64,000 bases of DNA from an uncultured Candidatus Saccharibacteria bacterium (lineage in GTDB: Bacteria; Patescibacteriota; Saccharimonadia; Saccharimonadales; Saccharimonadaceae): NCBI GenBank assembly GCA_938030095.1, contig CALHGK010000009.1:1-64000 (forward strand), given 5' to 3'. Of the stretch, positions 17,075 through 24,842 are shown in pieces; position 1 is the stretch's first letter, and every line of letters starts with the position of its first letter. The translations under genes were made by a program, and so were the position numbers. The notes under the pieces are model-generated. The model saw nothing but the letters and a program-made list of their open reading frames with translations, searched no databases and was not told the DNA's origin.

Positions 17075-17754
17075 TGGCGGTAACTCCCTCTGGCTTGGTC
17101 GTGCGTGATCTTGCCATGCTCAATGGTGATGACACGGCGCTTGAGCCGGTTAACGATCTCGACATTGTGGGTGGTCAGGAGCACGGTCGTGCCATATTTA
17201 TTAATCTTCTCGAGCAAACGGACGATATCCCAGCTGTGCTTGGGGTCGAGGTTGCCAGTGGGCTCATCAGCAATGAGAATCTTGGGCTGGCGCACAACGG
17301 CACGGGCAATCGCCACGCGCTGGCGCTCACCACCACTGAGCTGGTGCGGAAACTGCTTCTCTTTGCCCCGGAGGCCAACGAGGTCGATCACCTTGGGTAC
17401 TGTGTTCTTGATCTCACGGTTGCTCATGCCTGCAATCTCCAGCGCAAAAGCGACGTTCTCAAACACCGTGCGCTGCGGCAACAGCTTAAAATCCTGAAAC
17501 ACCACGCCAATCTTGCGGCGCAGCAGTGGAATATGCTTATCTTTCAGGGTGTCGTAGTCGATACCACCGACCACAATCTTACCCGTTGTGGGCTTCTCTT
17601 CGCGAGTAAGGAGCTTGAGCAGCGTGCTCTTGCCCGCCCCGCTCGTACCAATAATAACGACAAACTCATTGGGCTCAACGTGCAAGCTTACCCGATCGAG
17701 CGCCGGCTTGGCGTCCTTATCATACCGTTTGGTTACTCTGTCTAACAATATCAC
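17071..17754 (-). CDS. ftsE: Cell division ATP-binding protein FtsE
   Basis: ATPase partner of FtsX at the inner face of the membrane. 227 residues with Walker A GTSGAGKST (36-44), Q-loop VVFQDFKLLP, ABC signature LSGGERQRVAIARA (139-152) and Walker B ILIADEPTGNLD (159-170). It follows prfB with a 44-base gap, the order prfB-ftsE-ftsX being shared with many Gram-positive bacteria. Confidence 0.97.
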   Translation of the reverse strand: MILLDRVTKRYDKDAKPALDRVSLHVEPNEFVVIIGTSGAGKSTLLKLLTREEKPTTGKIVVGGIDYDTLKDKHIPLLRRKIGVVFQDFKLLPQRTVFENVAFALEIAGMSNREIKNTVPKVIDLVGLRGKEKQFPHQLSGGERQRVAIARAVVRQPKILIADEPTGNLDPKHSWDIVRLLEKINKYGTTVLLTTHNVEIVNRLKRRVITIEHGKITHDQARGSYRQ

Positions 17755-17798
17755 TATACCAGTATAGCATATGGCTGAGGGGTGGAGCGAGAAAGCTG

Positions 17799-18884
17799 CT
17801 ACTTCTCCCCCACTCCCATCGCCAAATACGCCTCGATAAAGCCATCGATGCCGCCGTCGAGGACAGCTTGGGCGTCGTGGGCTTCGTGTTTGGTGCGGGT
17901 GTCTTTGACGAGTGTATAGGGGTGAAGCACATAGTTGCGAATTTGCGCACCCCAGCTAGCGGACTCACCAGTGCGGAGGTCAGCCAGACTGGCGGCTTGC
18001 TGCTCGTGCTGGAGCTGAGCAAGGCGCGAGCGCAGGATAGTGAGAGCCGTCTCACGGTTTTGAATTTGGCTGCGCTCGTTCTGAATCGCAACGACGATAC
18101 CAGTCGGCAAATGGGTAACGCGTACTGCCGAGTCGGTCGTATTAACGCCCTGTCCGCCTTTGCCACCACTGCGGTAGACATCGATCCGGAGGTCTTTGTC
18201 CTCAAGCTGCACCTGCTCAGGCTCAGCGATCTCGGGCATCACCTCCACCAGAGCAAAGCTCGTCTGGCGCAAATGGTCGGCATTAAACGGGCTCAGCCGC
18301 ACCAGGCGGTGCACGCCATGCTCGCTGCGCAGCTGGCCATAGGCATACGCGCCATGGAGGCTGTATGTCGCACTCTTGATGCCAGCTTCTTCGCCCGTCG
18401 AGCGCTCGAGGAGCTCCGCTTGGAGGCTGTGCTGCTCGGCAAAGCGCAGGTACATCCGCTCGAGCATCGCTGCCCAATCCTGTGCATCAGTGCCACCGGC
18501 CCCGGCACTGATCTTGATAATAGCCGGTTGGTCGTCGTGCTCACCACTGTAGAGGAGGTCGCGGTGGCGTGCCTGGTAGTCGTGCTCGAGGGCGGCAAGT
18601 TGCTGCTCGAACTCTGGTATCATCGAATCGTCTCCAAGATCCATTAGCTCTACAATGTCGCTCGCCTGGGCCTGCAGCACCTGCCACGGCTCTATCTGCC
18701 CCCGCAGCGCTGCTGCCTGGCGCGACACCTGCTGAGCGTGGGCTGGATTAGCCCAAATTTGTGAGTCAGCCAGCTGCGCCTCGAGCTGAGTGAGCTGAGT
18801 AGCTTTGTCCGTAATTTGCAAACGACGAATCGCATCGAGGATATCGGCGAGGAGCTGTGCGGCGCGCTTTTTGAGTGGTTGCAT
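17799..18884 (-). CDS. prfB: Peptide chain release factor 2
   Basis: RF2 terminates translation at UAA and UGA. 361 residues with the RF2 discriminator tripeptide SPF (198-200; LVRLSPFNADHLRQTSFA) and the catalytic GGQ (243-245; KGGQGVNTTDSAVRVTHLP). The programmed +1 frameshift that autoregulates prfB in many bacteria is absent: the whole protein is in one frame with no early UGA. The ATG at 18884 has TATAAT six bases upstream, marking a leaderless start; the frame stays open upstream of the promoter but this is unlikely to be translated. Its presence shows UGA is a stop codon here. Confidence 0.96.
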   Translation of the reverse strand: MQPLKKRAAQLLADILDAIRRLQITDKATQLTQLEAQLADSQIWANPAHAQQVSRQAAALRGQIEPWQVLQAQASDIVELMDLGDDSMIPEFEQQLAALEHDYQARHRDLLYSGEHDDQPAIIKISAGAGGTDAQDWAAMLERMYLRFAEQHSLQAELLERSTGEEAGIKSATYSLHGAYAYGQLRSEHGVHRLVRLSPFNADHLRQTSFALVEVMPEIAEPEQVQLEDKDLRIDVYRSGGKGGQGVNTTDSAVRVTHLPTGIVVAIQNERSQIQNRETALTILRSRLAQLQHEQQAASLADLRTGESASWGAQIRNYVLHPYTLVKDTRTKHEAHDAQAVLDGGIDGFIEAYLAMGVGEK

Positions 18885-18890
18885 ACGTCT

Positions 18891-18896
18891 ATTATA
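18891..18896 (-). promoter_or_regulatory. prfB -10 box, leaderless
   Basis: TATAAT ends six bases before the prfB ATG; no recognisable -35 or Shine-Dalgarno. Confidence 0.55.
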
Positions 18897-19055
18897 CCGC
18901 ACTCTTGGAGGGCTGGGTCTACTATGTAGCGCAAAGTATTGCGGGGCACACATCTCGTAGAGTATTGCTACGCGTTCGCTCACTCCGTTACCTTTGTTTA
19001 GGTAAAGTGCGGAGTCTCGTTGTTATTACACTATCGCAATACATCGAGCAAAACC

Positions 19056-19088
19056 GAGAAGCCACCATCGCACAGATAGTGGCGTCTC
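19056..19088 (-). terminator. htpX terminator
   Basis: Thirteen-base arms GAGACGCCACTAT / ATGGTGGCTTCTC pair with two mismatches; on the minus strand the stem is followed by GGTTTTGC. A second weaker hairpin (ACTCCG...CGGAGT) lies at about 18983-19016. Confidence 0.65.
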
Positions 19089-19125
19089 GTATAAGCAGCA
19101 TTGCGTCGCGTCGCCTCGCACTCCC

Positions 19126-20088
19126 CTACTGTGGCTGGACTGGTGTTGTGGGTTGAGTTGGTGCAGCTGGCGCTTGAGGCGCAAGGAGTTTAGCAGTCAT
19201 CTCATCAATGTGATCAAGCCGGCGCACGAGGTATGGGTGGTCGCTCAGGGTCTGGGCAAAGCGGTTCATTGGGCGGTTAGCGGTGTAGCGCTGCCACTGG
19301 CGAGCAGTCTCATTCATGCCCTCCGCCACGTCAGGGCCAATGTGCACCTTGACAAGCGCATTCTTGACAAGCTCTGGATCTTCGGTGTAGGTCAGCGCCA
19401 AGCGGTCGGCCGTATACTCGGTGCGGCGCTGCCAAAAGCCCGCTAGCCAGCCAGACACCGATGAGACAAACGGCAGCATCAAGAATGGCTGCAGATACAG
19501 CATAGCTATGGTGTGCTTGTACTTAATATGCCCCATCTCGTGAATAACGATTGCCTTGAGTTCATCAGGCGTGAGGTAGCGGATTGATCCAGAATGCAGC
19601 ACAATACAGTATGGATTCATAAAGCCAAAGGCATAGGCATTGATGACCGGATTCTGCGTCACGAAGATCTCTACCCGTGGCAAACCGAGGTCGGCCGCCG
19701 TGACGTTGGCCCAGTCGCGCAGCCACGCATAATCACTATACTCTACTTGCATAGCATTGCCCAGCATCTTCTGCCGCTCCATCCGGATGAAAAACATCCC
19801 AACAAGAAGGATGACACCAAAGAGGATAGCACCGCCAAACAAAGCAATAATAAGCCTCAGCCAAAGTGGGACTTGCTCTGTCATCACGCTAGTTTCTTCT
19901 GCATGGAAGTGATCAGCCAGCGCCGTAAAAATAAAATACGCCGACGTCATAAAAAAGAAGCCAATAAAGGTAACTGCCAGCACAGTGTTGTCGCTAGACA
20001 TAGCAGCACGGGCCACGGCAAGCTGCCCCTTGCTATACTGCGGCGCGGCGGCAGGCTGCGGTGAGTTGGTATATGGTTGCTGATTCAT
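19126..20088 (-). CDS. htpX: HtpX-like M48 membrane metalloprotease
   Basis: Zinc protease for membrane protein quality control. 320 residues: Pro/Gln-rich N-terminus, two TM helices (about 36-57 and 77-101), then the M48 domain with the zinc motif HEMGH (183-187; AIVIHEMGHIKYKH) and the distal Glu in RRTEYTADRLAL, followed by another hydrophobic region and a Pro-rich tail. No good Shine-Dalgarno is seen (AAGGAA lies 13 bases off). The N-terminal proline-rich extension is longer than in E. coli HtpX. Confidence 0.92.
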   Translation of the reverse strand: MNQQPYTNSPQPAAAPQYSKGQLAVARAAMSSDNTVLAVTFIGFFFMTSAYFIFTALADHFHAEETSVMTEQVPLWLRLIIALFGGAILFGVILLVGMFFIRMERQKMLGNAMQVEYSDYAWLRDWANVTAADLGLPRVEIFVTQNPVINAYAFGFMNPYCIVLHSGSIRYLTPDELKAIVIHEMGHIKYKHTIAMLYLQPFLMLPFVSSVSGWLAGFWQRRTEYTADRLALTYTEDPELVKNALVKVHIGPDVAEGMNETARQWQRYTANRPMNRFAQTLSDHPYLVRRLDHIDEMTAKLLAPQAPAAPTQPTTPVQPQ

Positions 20089-20170
20089 TGGGCTATCGAT
20101 TCCTTATCTTGTATCAGTTATATAGTTATTTGTATATATTATAGTATATCCTGCTCAATCGCAAAATAGC

Positions 20171-21517
20171 TTATGCTCCGCCACCCTGCACCGCTGCAAT
20201 AAATTGCTCACCACGGTCGGCATAGCTACGGTATTGGTCAAAGCTCGCGGCAGCGGGGCTTAAGATGACGACATCACCAGGCTCGGCTTGCTGCCGAGCG
20301 GCAGCCACGACCTCTGTCATGGGCACACTACCAAGCGTTATGATAGGTGCAGCAACATCATAGTTTTGTAATACCGCTGCAATCGCCGAAGCATTCGCCC
20401 CCATCGTAATGACAGCGCGGACGGCCTCGCCCTGAGCATACACCTCTTGTGCGAGTGGCTCGTAATCACCACCTTTGTCTGCCCCACCAACGATAAGCAC
20501 TTTAGGCTCCGCAAAGGCACGCAGCGCTGCAATGGCACTGCCCGGTGTGGTAGCAATACTGTCATCATAATAACGTACTTCATCCTGCTCTGCCACGAAG
20601 GCCAAGCGATGCGGCAAACCAGTAAAGCTCGCCAGCCCCTCCGCTAGACGCTGCGGCACAGCCTGCGGATCGAAGGCGAGCACTGCACTCAGCGCAGCAC
20701 AGGCATTCTCAATATTGTGTGCACCCGGCAGTTGCAGGCGATCCGTTGCGCAAAGCCGCCGCTCACCCTGCCAAAAGGCACCATCTTTCACATACACTAG
20801 CCCATCATCCGGCGTGCCATAGCGATACGCCGGTGGTGGCGTACCCAGGCTGCCACGCGCAACGTCCGTGTCGAGCGACTCCGCGATCTGCGCGGCATAT
20901 GGGTTGCTCGGATGATAAATACACACATCGCCCGGCCGCTGGTGTCGCCGAATGTTCGCCTTGGCATCGACATACTCGGCAAAATTAACGTGTTTGTCGA
21001 GATGATCGGGCTCAATCATTAGTATTACTGCGATCTGCGGTGAACGCTCGGCATCCCACAGCTGAAAACTACTCAGCTCATACACTACTACATCATCAGG
21101 GCCAATCTGCGCCAGCTGAGCCAGAGCTGGCCGGCCAATATTGCCCACCACATGGACAGTGCGACCAAGGGCTTGCAGCATAGCAGCGATGAGGCTCACC
21201 GTTGTACCCTTGCCCTTTGTACCTGTCACGCCAATGATCGGCGCGGGGCAGCGTGCGAAGAACTCATTCGTAGCCGACCACACCGTCCCATCTGTCTCGA
21301 TCCGCCACGGTGCCAATCCAGGGGTGCGCATGACGATATCGGCATCGCTCAGCTGAGCAAAGGCATCTGGACCCATCAATACATCCACCACCCCAGGCGG
21401 CACATCAGCAATGCGCCGCTCATCGGCTATCACAATCTCCGCCGCAGGCCACACCTGCCGCGCATAATCATACGTCGCACGACCCTCAACGTCGTACCCA
21501 GCAATCGCAACTTTCAT
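20171..21517 (-). CDS. murD: UDP-N-acetylmuramoylalanine--D-glutamate ligase
   Basis: Adds D-glutamate to UDP-MurNAc-L-Ala in cytoplasmic peptidoglycan precursor synthesis. 448 residues in three domains: N-terminal UDP-binding, ATP-binding P-loop GVTGTKGKGTT (96-106), then central motifs VVYELSSFQLWD and MIEPDHLDKHVNFAEY, and C-terminal ligase domain with DDSIATTPGSAIAAL and LIVGGADKG. An extended -10 TGCTATAAT ends six bases before the ATG. It stands alone rather than in a mur/dcw cluster. Confidence 0.96.
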   Translation of the reverse strand: MKVAIAGYDVEGRATYDYARQVWPAAEIVIADERRIADVPPGVVDVLMGPDAFAQLSDADIVMRTPGLAPWRIETDGTVWSATNEFFARCPAPIIGVTGTKGKGTTVSLIAAMLQALGRTVHVVGNIGRPALAQLAQIGPDDVVVYELSSFQLWDAERSPQIAVILMIEPDHLDKHVNFAEYVDAKANIRRHQRPGDVCIYHPSNPYAAQIAESLDTDVARGSLGTPPPAYRYGTPDDGLVYVKDGAFWQGERRLCATDRLQLPGAHNIENACAALSAVLAFDPQAVPQRLAEGLASFTGLPHRLAFVAEQDEVRYYDDSIATTPGSAIAALRAFAEPKVLIVGGADKGGDYEPLAQEVYAQGEAVRAVITMGANASAIAAVLQNYDVAAPIITLGSVPMTEVVAAARQQAEPGDVVILSPAAASFDQYRSYADRGEQFIAAVQGGGA

Positions 21518-21523
21518 ACCGCC

Positions 21524-21532
21524 ATTATAGCA
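21524..21532 (-). promoter_or_regulatory. murD promoter, extended -10, leaderless
   Basis: TGCTATAAT with a poor -35; six bases to the start codon. Confidence 0.6.
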
Positions 21533-21734
21533 TACACAGCACCCAAAACACAGAATATACAGAGGTCAGAGAGTGTATCATACTGCCCTTGTTCTTGGCG
21601 CGCTCTCATCATCTCCTCATTATGATCGCTATCTCTCGTAGCGGTGTTATTGCTTTTTCGCTTGTTTCTTGCATACTACGCACACTCGTACATCACTATA
21701 TGCAGCACACCGCAACAGCTCTTCCTCCGTCAAT

Positions 21735-21762
21735 TTGCGCTTACTGCAACTATTGCTATAAT
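21735..21762 (+). promoter_or_regulatory. Promoter TTGCGC-16-TATAAT with extended -10
   Basis: TTGCTATAAT carries the TGC extension. The predicted leader of about 47 bases includes AAAGGA upstream of ATG 21816. The 200 bases before it, back to murD, hold nothing else I can identify. Confidence 0.6.
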
Positions 21763-21815
21763 ATATAGTCTATAGGTAATTTTAGCATCCACAACGAAGA
21801 TAAAGGACACAAGCA

Positions 21816-22772
21816 ATGGACACCCAGCCCACCCCTGGCCATAACCAACCAGCTATGACCTCACCAACGAACACCATGAATATGAATGCATCACAGTCTA
21901 GCAATACCCCGCAGCCACCTCGCTCGGGTAACAAACTGCTGGCAAATAAGAAGCTGCTGTATGGGCTGATTGCCGGCGCGGTGGGCATTGTGCTAGTCAT
22001 CATCATTATCATCGTTGTAACCATCCAGTCGGCACCACCAAGCCGCAAAGACTTGCAAGACGCCCAGGCGCTCATCCGCAGCCATAGCCGCACCGAGGAT
22101 CGCCTGCTGCAGCCACTCTCTCGTGGCGAGACGATCGATACCAAGGCATTTGCAGACAACCGCAAAGAACTCATCAGCAAGCTTGGTAGCTCACGCGCCG
22201 TGCACGACGAAGATATCAAGCGTGCGTACGAGCAGTACAAGCGCGAGACGGACGAAGCCGTTACTGCACTGGGCAAGCTGCCTAGCTACTACTCCACCGT
22301 CGCCACCTTTATCAAAGAGTGCGCCGATACCAGCGTGCTCAACCGCCAAGTTCTGAATTTTGACTTCCGCAAGGGTGGCAGTGCAGCGCTTACGAGTGCT
22401 CCTGCGCTGACCGATAGCGAGATCGAAAAGGAAGCAAGCAAGACCTATGGCTCGTGCATCGAGCAAGCCAAAAAAGTGCAAAACATCAGCGAAAATGACA
22501 ACGCACGCAAGCTTGGCACCGAGTACGTTACGTATTACCAAGCGGTCAAAGACCACCGTCTCAAGGCAGCGCAATACTACCGTACTCACAGCGACCTAAC
22601 CAGCCGCAGCAAGTACAGCGGGCAAAACACTGCGCCTAAGATGCCTGACAACAGAGATAGCAAAGCCGAGACATACGTTATCGACGACGGCGTCCTCCAC
22701 AAGAAGGACAGCGGCCTCACCGAGATGAACAAGCTACTCAACGCGAAGATGGCAGTGTACCGCGCAGGCTAA
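21816..22772 (+). CDS. Hypothetical single-pass membrane protein
   Basis: 318 residues. A Met/Asn/Pro/Ser-rich cytoplasmic N-terminus (about 1-44) leads to one very hydrophobic helix (about 47-69, with IIIIIVV) and a helical extracytoplasmic domain with four cysteines or fewer and many charged residues. AAAGGA lies nine bases before the ATG. I do not recognise the family; the domain pattern resembles other signal-anchored surface proteins of this window. Confidence 0.7.
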   Translation: MDTQPTPGHNQPAMTSPTNTMNMNASQSSNTPQPPRSGNKLLANKKLLYGLIAGAVGIVLVIIIIIVVTIQSAPPSRKDLQDAQALIRSHSRTEDRLLQPLSRGETIDTKAFADNRKELISKLGSSRAVHDEDIKRAYEQYKRETDEAVTALGKLPSYYSTVATFIKECADTSVLNRQVLNFDFRKGGSAALTSAPALTDSEIEKEASKTYGSCIEQAKKVQNISENDNARKLGTEYVTYYQAVKDHRLKAAQYYRTHSDLTSRSKYSGQNTAPKMPDNRDSKAETYVIDDGVLHKKDSGLTEMNKLLNAKMAVYRAG

Positions 22773-22795
22773 GAGCGTAAGCGTAAGATCAACAC

Positions 22796-22823
22796 ATATA
22801 GCCGGCCACTTGGTCGGCTATAT
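22796..22823 (+). terminator. Hairpin after the membrane protein gene
   Basis: Perfect nine-bp stem ATATAGCCG / CGGCTATAT. There is no T-tract, so it may be a weak terminator or an mRNA-stabilising hairpin. Confidence 0.5.
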
Positions 22824-22843
22824 AGTAGGCAGAGGGAAATAGA

Positions 22844-22996
22844 CTAAATAACCAGCACGCTACGCCTTGTGCCATGTATACCAATCCGCTGAAATGCTTC
22901 CTCAAAGTTATCGGGGAGGAAACAATCGGGCATACACTCAGGATTGTAGCCGTACTTCTGGATATCCGCCTGTGCTTGTTCGCTTACAAATTCTTC
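22844..22996 (-). pseudogene. Probable remnant of a protein-coding gene (about 50 codons)
   Basis: A frame without a start codon encodes a natural-looking sequence including EEFVSEQAQADIQKYGYN and CFLPDNFEEAFQRIG, bounded upstream by TAA. Composition and amino-acid pattern look coding. It seems to be the 3' end of a gene whose 5' part is lost. The remaining bases up to 23090 show nothing recognisable. Confidence 0.35.
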
Positions 22997-23090
22997 TTAC
23001 GTTAGAATGTAGAGGGTAGGTTACAGCTATACCTGATCACTCATAGCAGTGTACCACCACTACAACTCAAGAATCAAGTGCACTAAGCCG

Positions 23091-23363
23091 CTACTTGGAC
23101 GACCTAAGGTCACCCTCTTGGAAATCATCAACCTTATCGAATAGTGCCATCAAACTTTCGCGTGTAGGCATACCCATGACATCCTCCATCCATTGCCATT
23201 CTTTCTTAGAAGGTGCATACGGGCCTGCAGTGAGCTCATTCATGGCTGTCAATAAGTCGGAGCATTCCCGTTTTGTGAGGACAATCGTGACAAGGTCGTT
23301 GTAACCTTTTCGTTCGTCCCCAGGGCGGTAACTTTTGCTGTTGGTTGGATTGACGTCACTCAT
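23091..23363 (-). CDS. Hypothetical small soluble protein
   Basis: 90 residues, charged, no membrane segment (DLVTIVLTKRECSDLLTAM then a helical C-terminal half with WMEDVMGMPTRES). AAAGGAG lies eight bases before the ATG, good evidence that it is translated. I do not recognise the family. Confidence 0.6.
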   Translation of the reverse strand: MSDVNPTNSKSYRPGDERKGYNDLVTIVLTKRECSDLLTAMNELTAGPYAPSKKEWQWMEDVMGMPTRESLMALFDKVDDFQEGDLRSSK

Positions 23364-23555
23364 ATATTGTTCTCCTTTGCTATTACTTCAATAATACAAC
23401 AAAATCCAATGAATGCAAATACCTCTCCCTTGCCTTCACTAAAAAATAGTAAAAATAATTTGATCAAATTATATAAGCAGACAGGCCAAGCATCGCCACA
23501 AAAACTTCGACTCTTGTAGCGCAAAGGCAGGCAACTATACTAAGCTGAGGCATTT

Positions 23556-24842
23556 TTACCTCTGTGTAAACAGCCCTTCCAGCTGCTCACCTAGCCGCAC
23601 GATGTCGCTGCGCTCGCCGCTGCTCACACCAGCGAGTGCCCAGGTGTTGGCAGCGATGAATTCACGCGCTACGGCGTTCATTTGCTCGAGGGTTGTGCCT
23701 TTGATCTCTTGCGGCACCTTGGCATAGTCCTTCACATAGCCATCCCAGAAGAAGCGGCCGGTGTAGAACCCACTAATTTGTGCTACTGTTTGCGCCCCCA
23801 TCTGGTAGCGCCCCAGGCCATAGGATTTGGCTGCCTCAAGCTCCGCCTCGGTAATCTCACCACGCAGCACCGCCTGGAGCTCACTGACAATCAGGCTAAA
23901 GAGCCGCTCTGCCTTATCACATTCTACCTCGCCACCAAAGTCCCAGCTGCTCTCATATTTGCCCACCGAGCCATCACTAAACATCCCATAGGCCATGCCC
24001 TGCTTGCGCGCCTTACCAAAGATGCGCGAATGCATAGTGCCAGTGAGAATATGGTTGAGGCAGTCTAGCGCAGCGTCTTCTTTATCGCTGAGCTCGCGCG
24101 GGATCTCCATCGACCAGCCAAAGGTGAGGTTGCTGGCCTCTTTGCGGCGGATGAGAGTAGGCTTACCACTGCGAAGTTCGTCGTGCGGCACTACAAAGCG
24201 CTCACCACGCGGCAGCTGCCAGCTCTCGAGCATGCGCTTGATCTGCGCCTTGCGCCCCGCCATTTTGCCAGCAATGACGAAGCGAAGGTTGTCGCTGGTG
24301 TGGGTGCGCCGGTAGTGCTCCTGAATATCGCTCAGCTGCACATGGGCAATGGTACGCACGCGCTGGTGGTAGGTGTAGATGTCATTCCCTAGCAGCTGCT
24401 GGATCTTGGGCCACAGCACTCGGTTATGATTGTTGAGATAGCCGACAAGCTCGCTGCGCACATTGCCCTTCTCGGCTTCAAGCTCCGTCTGGTTGAACTT
24501 TGGCTGGGTGATGGCCACCTGCTGCAACTGCAAAATACGCTCCCACTCAAAGTCCGCACAGTCCGCCACATACACCATAGACAGATCGCTCGTCCAGGCA
24601 TTGTGATAGGCACCGTTTTTAATAAACTCTGCCTCGTACTCGTGCTCGCTCGCAAACTGAGCATTAGCACCAAAGGCCATATGCTCCATAATGTGCGCCG
24701 TCTCGTAGATGTCCTTGCTCGCAACATAGCGGTTGCCCGCCCGGAATTGAAACTGGAAGCTCATCACGGTTGCGCCAGGCACGTCGATGAGAAGGCCACG
24801 GGCACCATTGTTTAGCCTGACCTCTGTTACTGTGTGCTGCAT
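23556..24842 (-). CDS. M16 family zinc peptidase (insulinase/processing-peptidase type)
   Basis: 428 residues, the size of one active M16B subunit. The inverted zinc motif HIMEH (50-54; TAHIMEHMAFG) and a downstream Glu-rich helix (QTELEAEKGNVRSE, about 118-131) supply the ligands. The C-terminal half carries the R/Y-type substrate-binding region (SYGLGRYQMGAQTVA). No signal peptide, so it is probably cytoplasmic. The start codon directly follows the secA stop (TAAATG), implying coupled translation. Confidence 0.9.
   Translation of the reverse strand: MQHTVTEVRLNNGARGLLIDVPGATVMSFQFQFRAGNRYVASKDIYETAHIMEHMAFGANAQFASEHEYEAEFIKNGAYHNAWTSDLSMVYVADCADFEWERILQLQQVAITQPKFNQTELEAEKGNVRSELVGYLNNHNRVLWPKIQQLLGNDIYTYHQRVRTIAHVQLSDIQEHYRRTHTSDNLRFVIAGKMAGRKAQIKRMLESWQLPRGERFVVPHDELRSGKPTLIRRKEASNLTFGWSMEIPRELSDKEDAALDCLNHILTGTMHSRIFGKARKQGMAYGMFSDGSVGKYESSWDFGGEVECDKAERLFSLIVSELQAVLRGEITEAELEAAKSYGLGRYQMGAQTVAQISGFYTGRFFWDGYVKDYAKVPQEIKGTTLEQMNAVAREFIAANTWALAGVSSGERSDIVRLGEQLEGLFTQR

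Noticed and set aside
19016..19125. Open plus-strand frame in the prfB-htpX gap
   Set aside because: It covers the htpX terminator hairpin and has no start signal or protein-like composition.
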